A stretch of 64,000 nt of DNA, taken from Acidobacteriota bacterium (GTDB lineage: Bacteria > Acidobacteriota > Vicinamibacteria > Fen-336). The translations under genes were made by a program, and so were the position numbers. The stretch spans positions 1 through 64,000 of the forward strand of contig QHVM01000017.1 of the NCBI GenBank assembly GCA_003223555.1, in the 5' to 3' direction. This document shows, one piece after another, positions 55,746 through 64,000 of this stretch (the first letter of the stretch is position 1; each line of letters starts with the position of its first letter). The notes beneath the pieces are model-generated. The model was not told the DNA's origin. It saw only the letters and a program-made list of their open reading frames with translations, and ran no database searches.

Positions 55746-57083
55746 CTAGCCGGCCGAGCTCATCGACTCCAGGAAGTCCCGGTTCGACTTGGTCTTGGCC
55801 AGCCGCTCCAGCATCAGCTCCATCGCCTCCACCGGCGAGAGGGGGTTCAGCACCTTGCGGAGGATCCAGATGCGGTTCAGCTCGTCCCGCGGCAGCAGCA
55901 GCTCTTCCTTGCGGGTGCCGCTGCGGTTGATGTCGATGGCGGGGAAGATCCGCCTGTCGCTCATCTTGCGGTCGAGGACGATCTCGCTGTTGCCGGTGCC
56001 CTTGAACTCCTCGAAGATCACGTCGTCCATGCGCGAGCCCGTCTCCACCAGGGCGGTGGCGATGATCGTCAGCGACCCGCCGTCCTCGATGTTGCGGGCG
56101 GCGCCGAAGAAGCGCTTCGGCCGCTGCAGCGCGTTCGAGTCCACGCCGCCCGAGAGGACCTTTCCCGACGGGGGGACGATCGCGTTGTAGGCGCGGGCGA
56201 GCCGCGTGATCGAGTCGAGCAGGATCACCACGTCCCGCTTGTGCTCGACGAGCCGCTTGGCCTTCTCGATGACCATCTCCGCCACCTGCACGTGGCGGGT
56301 GGCGGGCTCGTCGAAGGTCGAGCTGACGACCTCGCCCCGCACCGAGCGCTGCATGTCGGTGACCTCCTCGGGCCGCTCGTCGATGAGGAGCACGATGAGG
56401 GCGATCTCGGGATGGTTGGTGGCCACCGAGTTGGCGATGTTCTGGAGGATCATCGTCTTCCCCGTGCGGGGGGCGGCCACGATCAGCGCCCGCTGGCCCT
56501 TGCCGAGGGGCGTCATCATGTCCAGGACGCGGGCGGTGAGGTTGTCCTGGGCCGTCTCGAGCCGGATGCGCTCGCTGGGATAGAGGGGAGTCAGGTTGTC
56601 GAAGAGGACCTTGTCCTTGGCCATCTCCGGGGGCTCGAAGTTGATGGCCTCGACCTTGATGAGGGCGAAGTAGCGCTCGCCCTCCTTGGGCGGCCGGACC
56701 TGCCCGGAGACGGTGTCGCCGGTGCGCAGGTCGAACTTGCGGATCTGCGACGGCGACACGTAGATGTCGTCCGGACCGGGAAGGTAGTTCGACTCCGGCG
56801 CGCGCAGGAAGCCGTAGCCGTCGGGCAGGCACTCGAGCACGCCCTCCGCGAAGAGCAGGCCGCTCTTCTCGGTCTGGCTCTGCAGGATCTTGAAGATGAG
56901 GTCGTGCTTCTTCATGCCCGCGGCGCCGTCCACCCCCAGCTCGCGGGCCATGGCGTTCAAGGCCTGGATGTTCATCTCCTTCAGCTCGGAGAGGTCCAGG
57001 GCCTTGTTCTCCTTCGGGGCGGGGGCCGGGACCATGGCCGGCTCCTGCTGCTCCTGCTGCTCCTGCTGATCGGTCTCGGGCAT
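55746..57083 (-). CDS. rho: Transcription termination factor Rho
   Basis: 445 residues from ATG 57083, with GGGAG eight bases upstream. A short acidic Gln/Glu-rich start ([10 protein letters not shown]) precedes the N-terminal OB-fold RNA-binding domain (about 50-130, [20 protein letters not shown]). The RecA-like ATPase has P-loop [20 protein letters not shown] and the Q-loop region [19 protein letters not shown]. It unwinds RNA-DNA hybrids to end transcripts. It lies 109 bp after lon on the same strand. Confidence 0.97.
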   Translation of the reverse strand: MPETDQQEQQEQQEPAMVPAPAPKENKALDLSELKEMNIQALNAMARELGVDGAAGMKKHDLIFKILQSQTEKSGLLFAEGVLECLPDGYGFLRAPESNYLPGPDDIYVSPSQIRKFDLRTGDTVSGQVRPPKEGERYFALIKVEAINFEPPEMAKDKVLFDNLTPLYPSERIRLETAQDNLTARVLDMMTPLGKGQRALIVAAPRTGKTMILQNIANSVATNHPEIALIVLLIDERPEEVTDMQRSVRGEVVSSTFDEPATRHVQVAEMVIEKAKRLVEHKRDVVILLDSITRLARAYNAIVPPSGKVLSGGVDSNALQRPKRFFGAARNIEDGGSLTIIATALVETGSRMDDVIFEEFKGTGNSEIVLDRKMSDRRIFPAIDINRSGTRKEELLLPRDELNRIWILRKVLNPLSPVEAMELMLERLAKTKSNRDFLESMSSAG

Positions 57084-57192
57084 GGAATGCACTCCCGGCG
57101 GAGACGCCGCGGAAACGGGACCGGCTCCGCCGAAAAGAGGGTCCGACGCGGGGGAGCGGCGCTCCCGCCGCAAGGGTCTACGGCGTGGTCGT

Positions 57193-59607
57193 CTAGTGCG
57201 TCATCCCGCCCTGGACGTCGCCCAGGGCCGGCGGCGGCACAGGTGGCTCCGCCACCTCCGCCGGCGGCACGGGCGGCGCCAGGGCGACCTTCAACACCTC
57301 GTCCATGTGCTCGACCAGCTCCACCGTCACCGCGTCGAGCACGACCTTGGGGATGTCGGCCAGGTCCTTCTCGTTCTCCCGGGGCAGCACGATGGTGGTG
57401 ACGCCGATGCGGTGGGCGGCGAGCAGCTTCTCCTTCACGCCCCCGATCGGCAGCACCTTGCCCCGCAGGGTGATCTCGCCCGTCATCGCCACCTCGCGCC
57501 GCACCGGGATCTTGGTGAGGGCGGAGACGAGGGCGGTGGCGATCGTGATGCCGGCCGAGGGCCCGTCCTTCGGGATCGCCCCCTCCGGGACGTGGATGTG
57601 GATGTCGGTCCGGCGGTTGAAGCCCGGCGCGATCCCGAGCTGCTCCGCGCGCGAGCGCACGTACGAGAGCGCCGCGTGGGCCGACTCCTGCATCACGTCG
57701 CCCAGCTTGCCGGTCAGGCGGAGGGCGCCCTTGCCGGGCATCAGGGTGACCTCGATGGGCAGGATCTCGCCGCCGACCTCCGTCCAGGCCAGGCCGGTGG
57801 CCATGCCGATCTCGTTGCGCTCCTCCTGCCGGGAGGCGCGATAGCGCGGCACGCCGAGGTAGGAATCGGTGTTGCCGGCGCTGATCTCGACCTGATAGCC
57901 CCGGCCGTCCAGGACCACCTTGCGCGCGACCTTGCGGCAGATGGACGAGATCTCCCGCTCCATGTTCCGCACGCCCGCCTCGCGGGTGTAGCGGCGGATG
58001 ATCTCCTGCAGCGACTCCTCGGTGAAGGAGATGTTCTCCGCGCGCAGCCCGTGGGACTTGAGCTGTTTCGGGATCAAGTGGCGCTTGGCGATCTCGACCT
58101 TCTCCCGCTCGGTGTAGCCGGGCAGGCGCAGCACCTCCATGCGGTCCTGGAGGGGCTGGGGGATCGTGTGGAGCACGTTGGCGGTGGCGATGAAGAAGAC
58201 CGACGAGAGGTCGAACTCGACGTCCAGGTAGTGGTCGGTGAAGCTGTGGTTCTGCTCGGGGTCCAGGACCTCGAGGAGGGCGGCCGAGGGGTCGCCCCGG
58301 AAGTCCATGGACATCTTGTCCACCTCGTCGAGGAGGAACACGGGGTTCCGGGTCCCCGCCTTCTTCATCATCTGGACGATCTGGCCCGGGAAGGCGCCGA
58401 TGTAGGTGCGGCGGTGGCCGCGGATCTCCGCCTCGTCACGCACCCCGCCCAGCGACATGCGCACGAACTTGCGGTTCGTGCAGCGGGCGATGGACTTGGC
58501 GAGCGAGGTCTTGCCCACCCCGGGCGGGCCCACGAAGCAGAGGATCGGTCCCTTCGGCTTGTTCACGAGCTGGCGCACGGCGAGGAACTCGACGATGCGC
58601 TCCTTGACCTTCTCCAGCCCGTAGTGGTCCTCGTTGAGGATGGCCTCCGCGGCCAGCAGGTCCTTGCGCTCGCGGGTCCGCTTCGACCACGGCACCGCGA
58701 TCAGCCAGTCCAGGTAGTTCCGGGACACGGTGGCCTCGGCCGACATCGGCGGCATGGACTCCAGCCGCTTCAGCTCCTGGAGCGCCCGGTCCTCGGCGTC
58801 CTTGGGCATCTTGGCCATCTCGATCTTCTTGCGGAGCTCCTCGATCTCGTTCAGGCGGTCGTCCTTCCGCCCCAGCTCCTTCTGGATGGCCTTCATCTTC
58901 TCGTTGAGGTAGTACTCCTTCTGGGCCCGCTCCATCTGCTTCTTGACCCGGCCCTGGATGCGCTTGTCCACCTGGAGCTTGTCCACCTCGGCCTCGAGGA
59001 TGGTCAGGATCCGCTGCAGGCGCTCCTGGGGGGCGAAGATCTCCAGCAGGTTCTGCTTCTCCTCCACCGGGACCACCAGGTGGGAGGAGATGGTGTCGGC
59101 CAGCTTGCCCGGGTCCTCCACCCGCACCGCGGCCAGCATGGCGTCGTAGTGGAGGTTGTTCGACAGCTTCACGTACTGCTCGAAGAGCGCGATGACCTTC
59201 GACATCACCGCCTCGACGCCGCTGGCCGTCTCCACCTGCTTGGGGATCAGCTTGACCACCACCCGGAAGAAGCCCTGCTCCTCCTTGAACTCCAGGGCCC
59301 GGCCGCGGTCCAGACCCTCCACCAGCACCTTCACGTTGCCGTCGGGGAGCTTGAGGCTCTGGACGATGTTGCAGAGGGTGCCGAGGGTGTGGATCTCCTC
59401 CGGACCGGGGTTGTCGCGCGTGGCGTCGTGCTGGGCGGAGAGGAAGATGCGCTTGCCCTTCACGAGGGCGTACTCGAGGGCCTTGATGGAGCTGGGGCGC
59501 CCGATGACGAACGGGATCATCATGTGCGGGAACACCACCACGTCCCGCAGCGGAACCATCGGCAGGGTCTCAATCACGTCCGTTTTGTCTTTCTCTTTGC
59601 CGAACAT
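57193..59607 (-). CDS. lon: Lon ATP-dependent protease
   Basis: 804 residues. N-terminal LAN domain ([15 protein letters not shown]), coiled region, AAA+ module with Walker [13 protein letters not shown] and Walker [10 protein letters not shown], and the Ser-Lys protease domain: [15 protein letters not shown] with the catalytic Ser, and [10 protein letters not shown] with the Lys. The start codon ATG 59607 has no Shine-Dalgarno; the upstream mRNA is the two-hairpin repeat, whose C-run ends eight bases before it. A second, out-of-frame ATG lies one base further upstream (ATGAATG). The length matches other LonA. Confidence 0.97.
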   Translation of the reverse strand: MFGKEKDKTDVIETLPMVPLRDVVVFPHMMIPFVIGRPSSIKALEYALVKGKRIFLSAQHDATRDNPGPEEIHTLGTLCNIVQSLKLPDGNVKVLVEGLDRGRALEFKEEQGFFRVVVKLIPKQVETASGVEAVMSKVIALFEQYVKLSNNLHYDAMLAAVRVEDPGKLADTISSHLVVPVEEKQNLLEIFAPQERLQRILTILEAEVDKLQVDKRIQGRVKKQMERAQKEYYLNEKMKAIQKELGRKDDRLNEIEELRKKIEMAKMPKDAEDRALQELKRLESMPPMSAEATVSRNYLDWLIAVPWSKRTRERKDLLAAEAILNEDHYGLEKVKERIVEFLAVRQLVNKPKGPILCFVGPPGVGKTSLAKSIARCTNRKFVRMSLGGVRDEAEIRGHRRTYIGAFPGQIVQMMKKAGTRNPVFLLDEVDKMSMDFRGDPSAALLEVLDPEQNHSFTDHYLDVEFDLSSVFFIATANVLHTIPQPLQDRMEVLRLPGYTEREKVEIAKRHLIPKQLKSHGLRAENISFTEESLQEIIRRYTREAGVRNMEREISSICRKVARKVVLDGRGYQVEISAGNTDSYLGVPRYRASRQEERNEIGMATGLAWTEVGGEILPIEVTLMPGKGALRLTGKLGDVMQESAHAALSYVRSRAEQLGIAPGFNRRTDIHIHVPEGAIPKDGPSAGITIATALVSALTKIPVRREVAMTGEITLRGKVLPIGGVKEKLLAAHRIGVTTIVLPRENEKDLADIPKVVLDAVTVELVEHMDEVLKVALAPPVPPAEVAEPPVPPPALGDVQGGMTH

Positions 59608-59610
59608 TCA

Positions 59611-59689
59611 TTGAGCTGGGGGGTGCTAGCGGCGCACCCCCCAGACCCCCCGCGCGCTCCGCGGGAATGAATCCCGCTCCGCGCGCAGC
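59611..59689 (+). repeat. Two-hairpin repeat, copy 5, before lon
   Basis: TTGAGCT then GGGGGGTGC (59618-59626), loop, GCACCCCCC (59634-59642), AGACCCCCC. Then GCGCGC-TCC-GCGGGA (59661-59666), loop ATGAA, TCCCGC (59672-59677), TCC, GCGCGC. It fills the lon upstream region; in the lon mRNA its last stem is just before the start codon. Confidence 0.88.
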
Positions 59690-59771
59690 CTGTGACTGTT
59701 CCCCATAATCACGCACACCTGAGCCGTCACCAATGCGACACGACCAGGAGCCCTGGAGGGGCGTTCTCGCT

Positions 59772-61013
<1,242 letters not shown>

Positions 61014-61014
61014 G

Positions 61015-61095
61015 TGAGCTGGGGGGTGCTAGCGGCGCACCCCCCAGACCCCCCGCTCGCTCCGCGGAAGTGAATCCCGCTCCGCTCGCAGCTTG
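61015..61095 (+). repeat. Two-hairpin repeat, copy 6, before clpX
   Basis: TGAGCT, GGGGGGTGC (61021-61029), loop, GCACCCCCC (61037-61045), AGACCCCCC. Then GCTCGC-TCC-GCGGAA (61064-61069), loop GTGAA, TCCCGC (61075-61080), one A-C mismatch in the stem, TCC, GCTCGC. It nearly fills the 95-bp clpP-clpX gap. Confidence 0.88.
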
Positions 61096-61108
61096 GGCCT
61101 GAGGCCAT

Positions 61109-61720
61109 TTATCGCTCTCGCCGAGAGATTACCTGATCAACGATACCATACTCCTTGCCCTGGGCCGCGTCCATGATGAAGTCGCGGTCGGCGTCGGCGG
61201 CGATCTTCTCCACCGGCTGCTTGGTGTGGAAGGCGAGGATGTGGTTGAGGCGGTCCTTGACGCGCAGGATCTCCTTGGCCTGGATGGCGATGTCCGAGGC
61301 CTGACCCTGGGTCCCCCCCCACGGCTGGTGGATGAGGATGCGCGAGTTGGGGAGCGCGAAGCGCTTGCCGGGCGTGCCCGCGGCGAGCAGCACGGCGCCG
61401 AACGATGCCGCCTGGCCCACGCAGATCGTCTGCACGTCGGGGCGGACGAGCTGCATCGTGTCGTAGATGGCCATCCCGGCGGTGGTCGATCCGCCCGGCG
61501 TGTTGATGTAGACGTGGATGTCCTTCTCCGGGTCCTCGGCCTCGAGGAAGAGGAGCTGGGCGATGATCAGGTTGGCCACCATGTCGTCGATGGCCGTCCC
61601 GATGAAGACGATGTTGTCCTTGAGGAGACGGGAGTAGATGTCGTACGCGCGCTCGCCCCGGGCCGTCTGCTCCACCACCATCGGGACCAGCGTGCCCGCG
61701 TACGGACTGGACGCGCTCAT
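61109..61720 (-). CDS. clpP: ClpP protease subunit
   Basis: 203 residues, ATGA start overlapping the tig stop. Serine protease triad: Ser in [11 protein letters not shown], His in ILIHQPWGG and an Asp in the [17 protein letters not shown] region. The residue after the catalytic Ser is Phe where ClpP usually has Met (GQAASMGA). Tetradecamer partner of ClpX. The N-terminus begins [33 protein letters not shown], with the usual Pro-Met-Val. Confidence 0.97.
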   Translation of the reverse strand: MSASSPYAGTLVPMVVEQTARGERAYDIYSRLLKDNIVFIGTAIDDMVANLIIAQLLFLEAEDPEKDIHVYINTPGGSTTAGMAIYDTMQLVRPDVQTICVGQAASFGAVLLAAGTPGKRFALPNSRILIHQPWGGTQGQASDIAIQAKEILRVKDRLNHILAFHTKQPVEKIAADADRDFIMDAAQGKEYGIVDQVISRRER

Positions 61721-62991
61721 TCGGTGTCCAGTCTAGCATTGGCCCTCAGCAAGTCAAGGGTCTTGTCCTCGCGGATGCGCGCGCGGAGCGCGACGAGATC
61801 GCCTTCCTTCTCCATCTGACGGCGCAGCGTCTCCTTCGGCTTGCGCAGTCGGTCGGCAAGGCGCGCGACCTCCGCGTCGACGTCGCCTTCGAGGGCCTCG
61901 ATGCCCTCGCGGCGCGCGATTTCGTCGAGCAGCACGTCGGCCTTGGCCGCCTTGACCGAGTCCTCGCGCTGCGATTCGCGGTAGCCCTTCCAGTCGACGC
62001 CGGCCCGGGTGGGATCGATGCCCTGATAGAGCAGCCCGCGCGCGGCGTTCTCGGTGCGGGCGCTCATGTGGCGGTCGACGAGCGCCTCGGGGACCTCGAA
62101 GGTGGCCCGCTCGACGAGCGCGTCGACGAGCGCGCCGCGGAGCTCGCGCTCGATCTTGCCCTCCTCGGCCGCGAGCAGCCGCTTGCGCAGCGCCTCGCGC
62201 AGCTCGGCCAGCGACGCGTATTCCCCGAGATCTTTGGCGAACTCGTCGTCGGCGGGGGGCACCACCTTCCTCTTGATGTCCTTCAGCGTGACCGTGTAGC
62301 CGACTGCGCGCTCGGCCTTGGGCGGCGACTGCTGCGCCGGCTCCATCACGACCCGCACCTGCTTCGTCTCGCCGGGCGACATGCCGGCCAGGCCCTCGTT
62401 CAGCTCCGGGTGGTTGTCCTTGGATCCGACCTCCACCAGCACGTTTTCATCGTGACGGGGCTTTCCCTCCGCGGTCGTGAACCTGACGTCGAGCATGACG
62501 AAGTCGCCGGTCTCGGCCGGACGAGGCTCCACCGGGTCGTAGCGGGCCGCCTGTTCGCGCAGGCGCTCGATCTCCGCCTCCACCTGCGCGTCGGTCACCT
62601 CCGCCTTCCGCGCCTTGACGCTGAGGCCGCGGTACTCGGGGACCTCGACGAGGGGAAGCGTCTCGAAGACCGCCCGGAAGGTCATGGGCTGGCTCTCGTC
62701 GATCTTGAGGTCGGTGACCTTCGGGCTGGCCAGCGGGCGCAGGCCCCGTCCCTCCAGCTCCTCGAACACCACCCGGTTGACGATAGCCTCCGCGGCATCC
62801 TCCAGGACCTGGGCGCGGAAGCGCTGGCGGATCACCTCCGGGGGGACCTTCCCGGGACGGAAGCCGGGGATGCGGACCTTGCGCGCGTACTCGCGGGCCC
62901 GCTTGTCGATCTCCCTCTCCACGACCTCGGGCTCGATCTCGAAGCTGAGCGACTTGCGGACCGACGTCTCCTCGTTGTACTCGACCTTCAA
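61717..62991 (-). CDS. tig: Trigger factor
   Basis: 424 residues from a TTG start at 62991 with AAGGAG about ten bases upstream. The N-terminal ribosome-binding domain has the signature GFRPGKVP; a FKBP-like PPIase ([28 protein letters not shown]) and the C-terminal helix arms follow. It chaperones nascent chains at the tunnel exit. First gene of the tig-clpP-clpX-lon cluster. No promoter was singled out. Confidence 0.95.
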   Translation of the reverse strand: MKVEYNEETSVRKSLSFEIEPEVVEREIDKRAREYARKVRIPGFRPGKVPPEVIRQRFRAQVLEDAAEAIVNRVVFEELEGRGLRPLASPKVTDLKIDESQPMTFRAVFETLPLVEVPEYRGLSVKARKAEVTDAQVEAEIERLREQAARYDPVEPRPAETGDFVMLDVRFTTAEGKPRHDENVLVEVGSKDNHPELNEGLAGMSPGETKQVRVVMEPAQQSPPKAERAVGYTVTLKDIKRKVVPPADDEFAKDLGEYASLAELREALRKRLLAAEEGKIERELRGALVDALVERATFEVPEALVDRHMSARTENAARGLLYQGIDPTRAGVDWKGYRESQREDSVKAAKADVLLDEIARREGIEALEGDVDAEVARLADRLRKPKETLRRQMEKEGDLVALRARIREDKTLDLLRANARLDTE

Positions 62992-63048
62992 GCGCGCGCA
63001 CTCCTTGCCGAAACAAAGAAGGATAGCACGCGGCCCCGCGCGGCCCGG

Positions 63049-63573
63049 CTAGCGGCCGCAGCGGCCGGCGACGCGGGCCGAGATGTCGAATGTCGAAGGC
63101 GGATCTTCTCCGAGGCCCAGGGTGTGGAGCGCCTCGTGGATGAGCGTCAGCTCCGCCCACCGCGGGTCGTGCAGGTAGGCGCGGGCGAATCGGCCGCACA
63201 CCGAGACCACGCGGCGGCCCGGGGTGGCGGTGGCCAGCACCTGGTCTTGCTGGCAGCGCCCGCGGTCGAGCCCTTCGGCGAAGAACACGAGGGCGAGGTA
63301 GCCGGCGCCGGTCAGGCCGAGGCGGTCGAGCCGCTCCTGGAGCGGGCGCCCGGAGGCGTCGGCGAAGTCGGCGAAGACTCGCGCGCAGGCGGGGCGGGCC
63401 AGCCGCCGGGCTGCGCCCCCGAGGGCCATCCTCACCTCGCCGGCCCCGGGCCCGGGGGCGATCATCTGCAAGGCGGGATCGCCCGCGGCGGGATGAGCCG
63501 CCTCGGCTCCGGTCGCGAGCAGGCTGGCCGAGGCGCCGAGCAGGAGGACCGCCGTTGCGTTGCCGAGCTTCAT
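63049..63573 (-). CDS. Exported protein with HExxH motif
   Basis: 174 residues with a signal peptide (MKLGNATAVLLLGASASLLATGAEA). HEALH at 146-150 followed by TLGLGEDPP could be a zinc-metallopeptidase site of the gluzincin/metzincin kind. A third ligand is not obvious; the protein ends 24 residues after the motif, and Asp in GEDPP or STFD may serve. Cys residues at 63, 107, 126 and 172 could form two disulfides. Family unknown to me. It diverges from the TonB-type gene. Confidence 0.7.
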   Translation of the reverse strand: MKLGNATAVLLLGASASLLATGAEAAHPAAGDPALQMIAPGPGAGEVRMALGGAARRLARPACARVFADFADASGRPLQERLDRLGLTGAGYLALVFFAEGLDRGRCQQDQVLATATPGRRVVSVCGRFARAYLHDPRWAELTLIHEALHTLGLGEDPPSTFDISARVAGRCGR

Positions 63574-63688
63574 CGTCCGCCCCCACCTCTTCCGGCCCCC
63601 CGGCAGGAACGTCCCCGGGGGCCGTGCGCCACAGACCTACGAAGGCCGGCATGGCGGAATCGTGGGGAATGGTTGAGATTTTCCTGGC

Positions 63689-63718
63689 TTGACACTCCGG
63701 ACTTTTCGGTGGTACGCC
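63689..63718 (+). promoter_or_regulatory. Candidate promoter for the TonB-type gene
   Basis: Perfect -35 TTGACA (63689-63694), 18 bases, weak -10 TACGCC (63713-63718). GGGAGG lies at 63734-63739, six bases before ATG 63746. Confidence 0.5.
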
Positions 63719-63745
63719 TCGGAATCGTTCCTAGGGAGGCCCTCC

Positions 63746-64000
63746 ATGCGAGCTCGAGCGGATGTCGGTCTCATCTTGTTGTTGGTCTTCGGCCTGGCCG
63801 GGGCGGGCCCGGCGGGCGCGCAATCCACCAGCACCGGCATCCGTGGCACCGTATCGGACGATTCCGGCGTCCTCCCCGGCGCCACGGTCCTGGCGCGCGA
63901 CACCCAGAGCGGGTTCAAGTACGAAGCGGTCACGGATGCCCATGGCTTTTTCGTTCTCTCGGGCATGCGGCCGGCCACCTACGAGGTCGCGGTCTCGATG
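63746..64000 (+). CDS. TonB-dependent-receptor-type protein, 5' partial (continues past window)
   Basis: 85 codons are visible. A signal peptide (MRARADVGLILLLVFGLAGAGPAGAQ) is followed by a carboxypeptidase-regulatory-like (CarboxypepD_reg) sandwich: GIRGTVSDDSGVLPGATVLARD, EAVTDAHGFFVLSGMRPATYEVAVSM. In Acidobacteria this head leads into a TonB plug and 22-strand outer-membrane barrel, of 900-1200 residues, used for taking up large nutrients. The barrel itself is outside the window, so a surface-adhesin type cannot be excluded. Confidence 0.85.
   Translation, partial: MRARADVGLILLLVFGLAGAGPAGAQSTSTGIRGTVSDDSGVLPGATVLARDTQSGFKYEAVTDAHGFFVLSGMRPATYEVAVSM

Noticed and set aside
57082..59670. 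Long open frame antisense to lon
   Set aside because: Mirror of lon; low-complexity Leu/His/Val composition.

Overview
The window is a high-GC (about 70%) bacterial chromosome segment, densely coded on both strands. It looks Gram-negative: outer-membrane barrels, lipoproteins, Tat-exported proteins and lspA/lgt are present, and a TonB-receptor-type protein with an N-terminal carboxypeptidase-regulatory-like domain starts at the right edge. Tat-exported Gfo/Idh/MocA enzymes, a DUF1800/DUF1501 pair, large WD40-like/barrel proteins, a Ser/Thr kinase with a pilin-like tail and the tig-clpP-clpX-lon-rho order suggest Acidobacteriota. Methylomirabilota/Rokubacteria or Gemmatimonadota are alternatives. 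This placement is inference; there is no rRNA or tRNA gene to settle it.

Layout. 1-4.5 kb: end of an ABC exporter, a DUF374 acyltransferase, and a three-gene Gfo/Idh/MocA - sugar isomerase - Tat protein cluster. 4.6-5.5 kb: a broken tyrosine recombinase and a non-coding stretch. 5.5-18.6 kb: metabolic and envelope genes (aldo/keto reductase, bicupin, APC permease, barrel, di-haem DUF1111 protein, lactate permease, a 1018-residue peptidase/propeller/barrel protein, and an arylsulfotransferase facing a sulfatase). 18.7-28.4 kb: metH, a lectin-like/DUF3806-like/Smr trio, myo-inositol-phosphate synthase with small partners, and a Nudix hydrolase. 28.5-33.4 kb: a TetR-controlled ABC-2/HlyD efflux operon, a glycine decapeptide-repeat protein and a VOC protein. 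33.4-38.6 kb: rluD-like, lgt, lspA, ileS. 38.7-44.7 kb: lipoprotein, membrane protein, two methyltransferases, GAF protein, kinase, HIT protein. 44.7-49.8 kb: DUF1499, mutY, murA, prmC, prfA, rpmE. 49.9-55.7 kb: DUF1800/DUF1501 and secreted proteins. 55.7-63 kb: rho, lon, clpX, clpP, tig. 63-64 kb: a secreted HExxH protein and the TonB-type gene.

Many genes are translationally coupled by 4-bp overlaps (tetR-hlyD-ATPase-permease; ileS-lspA; murA-mutY; prfA-prmC; tig-clpP), with frequent GTG/TTG starts. Several promoters put a -10 box 6-9 nt before the start codon, suggesting leaderless mRNAs.

The most unusual signal is a dispersed family of roughly 80-bp two-hairpin repeats. One hairpin is G6TGC/GCAC6. 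The other has a stem that changes sequence from copy to copy while staying paired and keeps an (R/C)TGAA pentaloop. Copies lie between genes, directly in front of the lon and clpX start codons, inside the smr coding sequence and at the 3' end of a small ORF. No mobilising enzyme is visible in the window.
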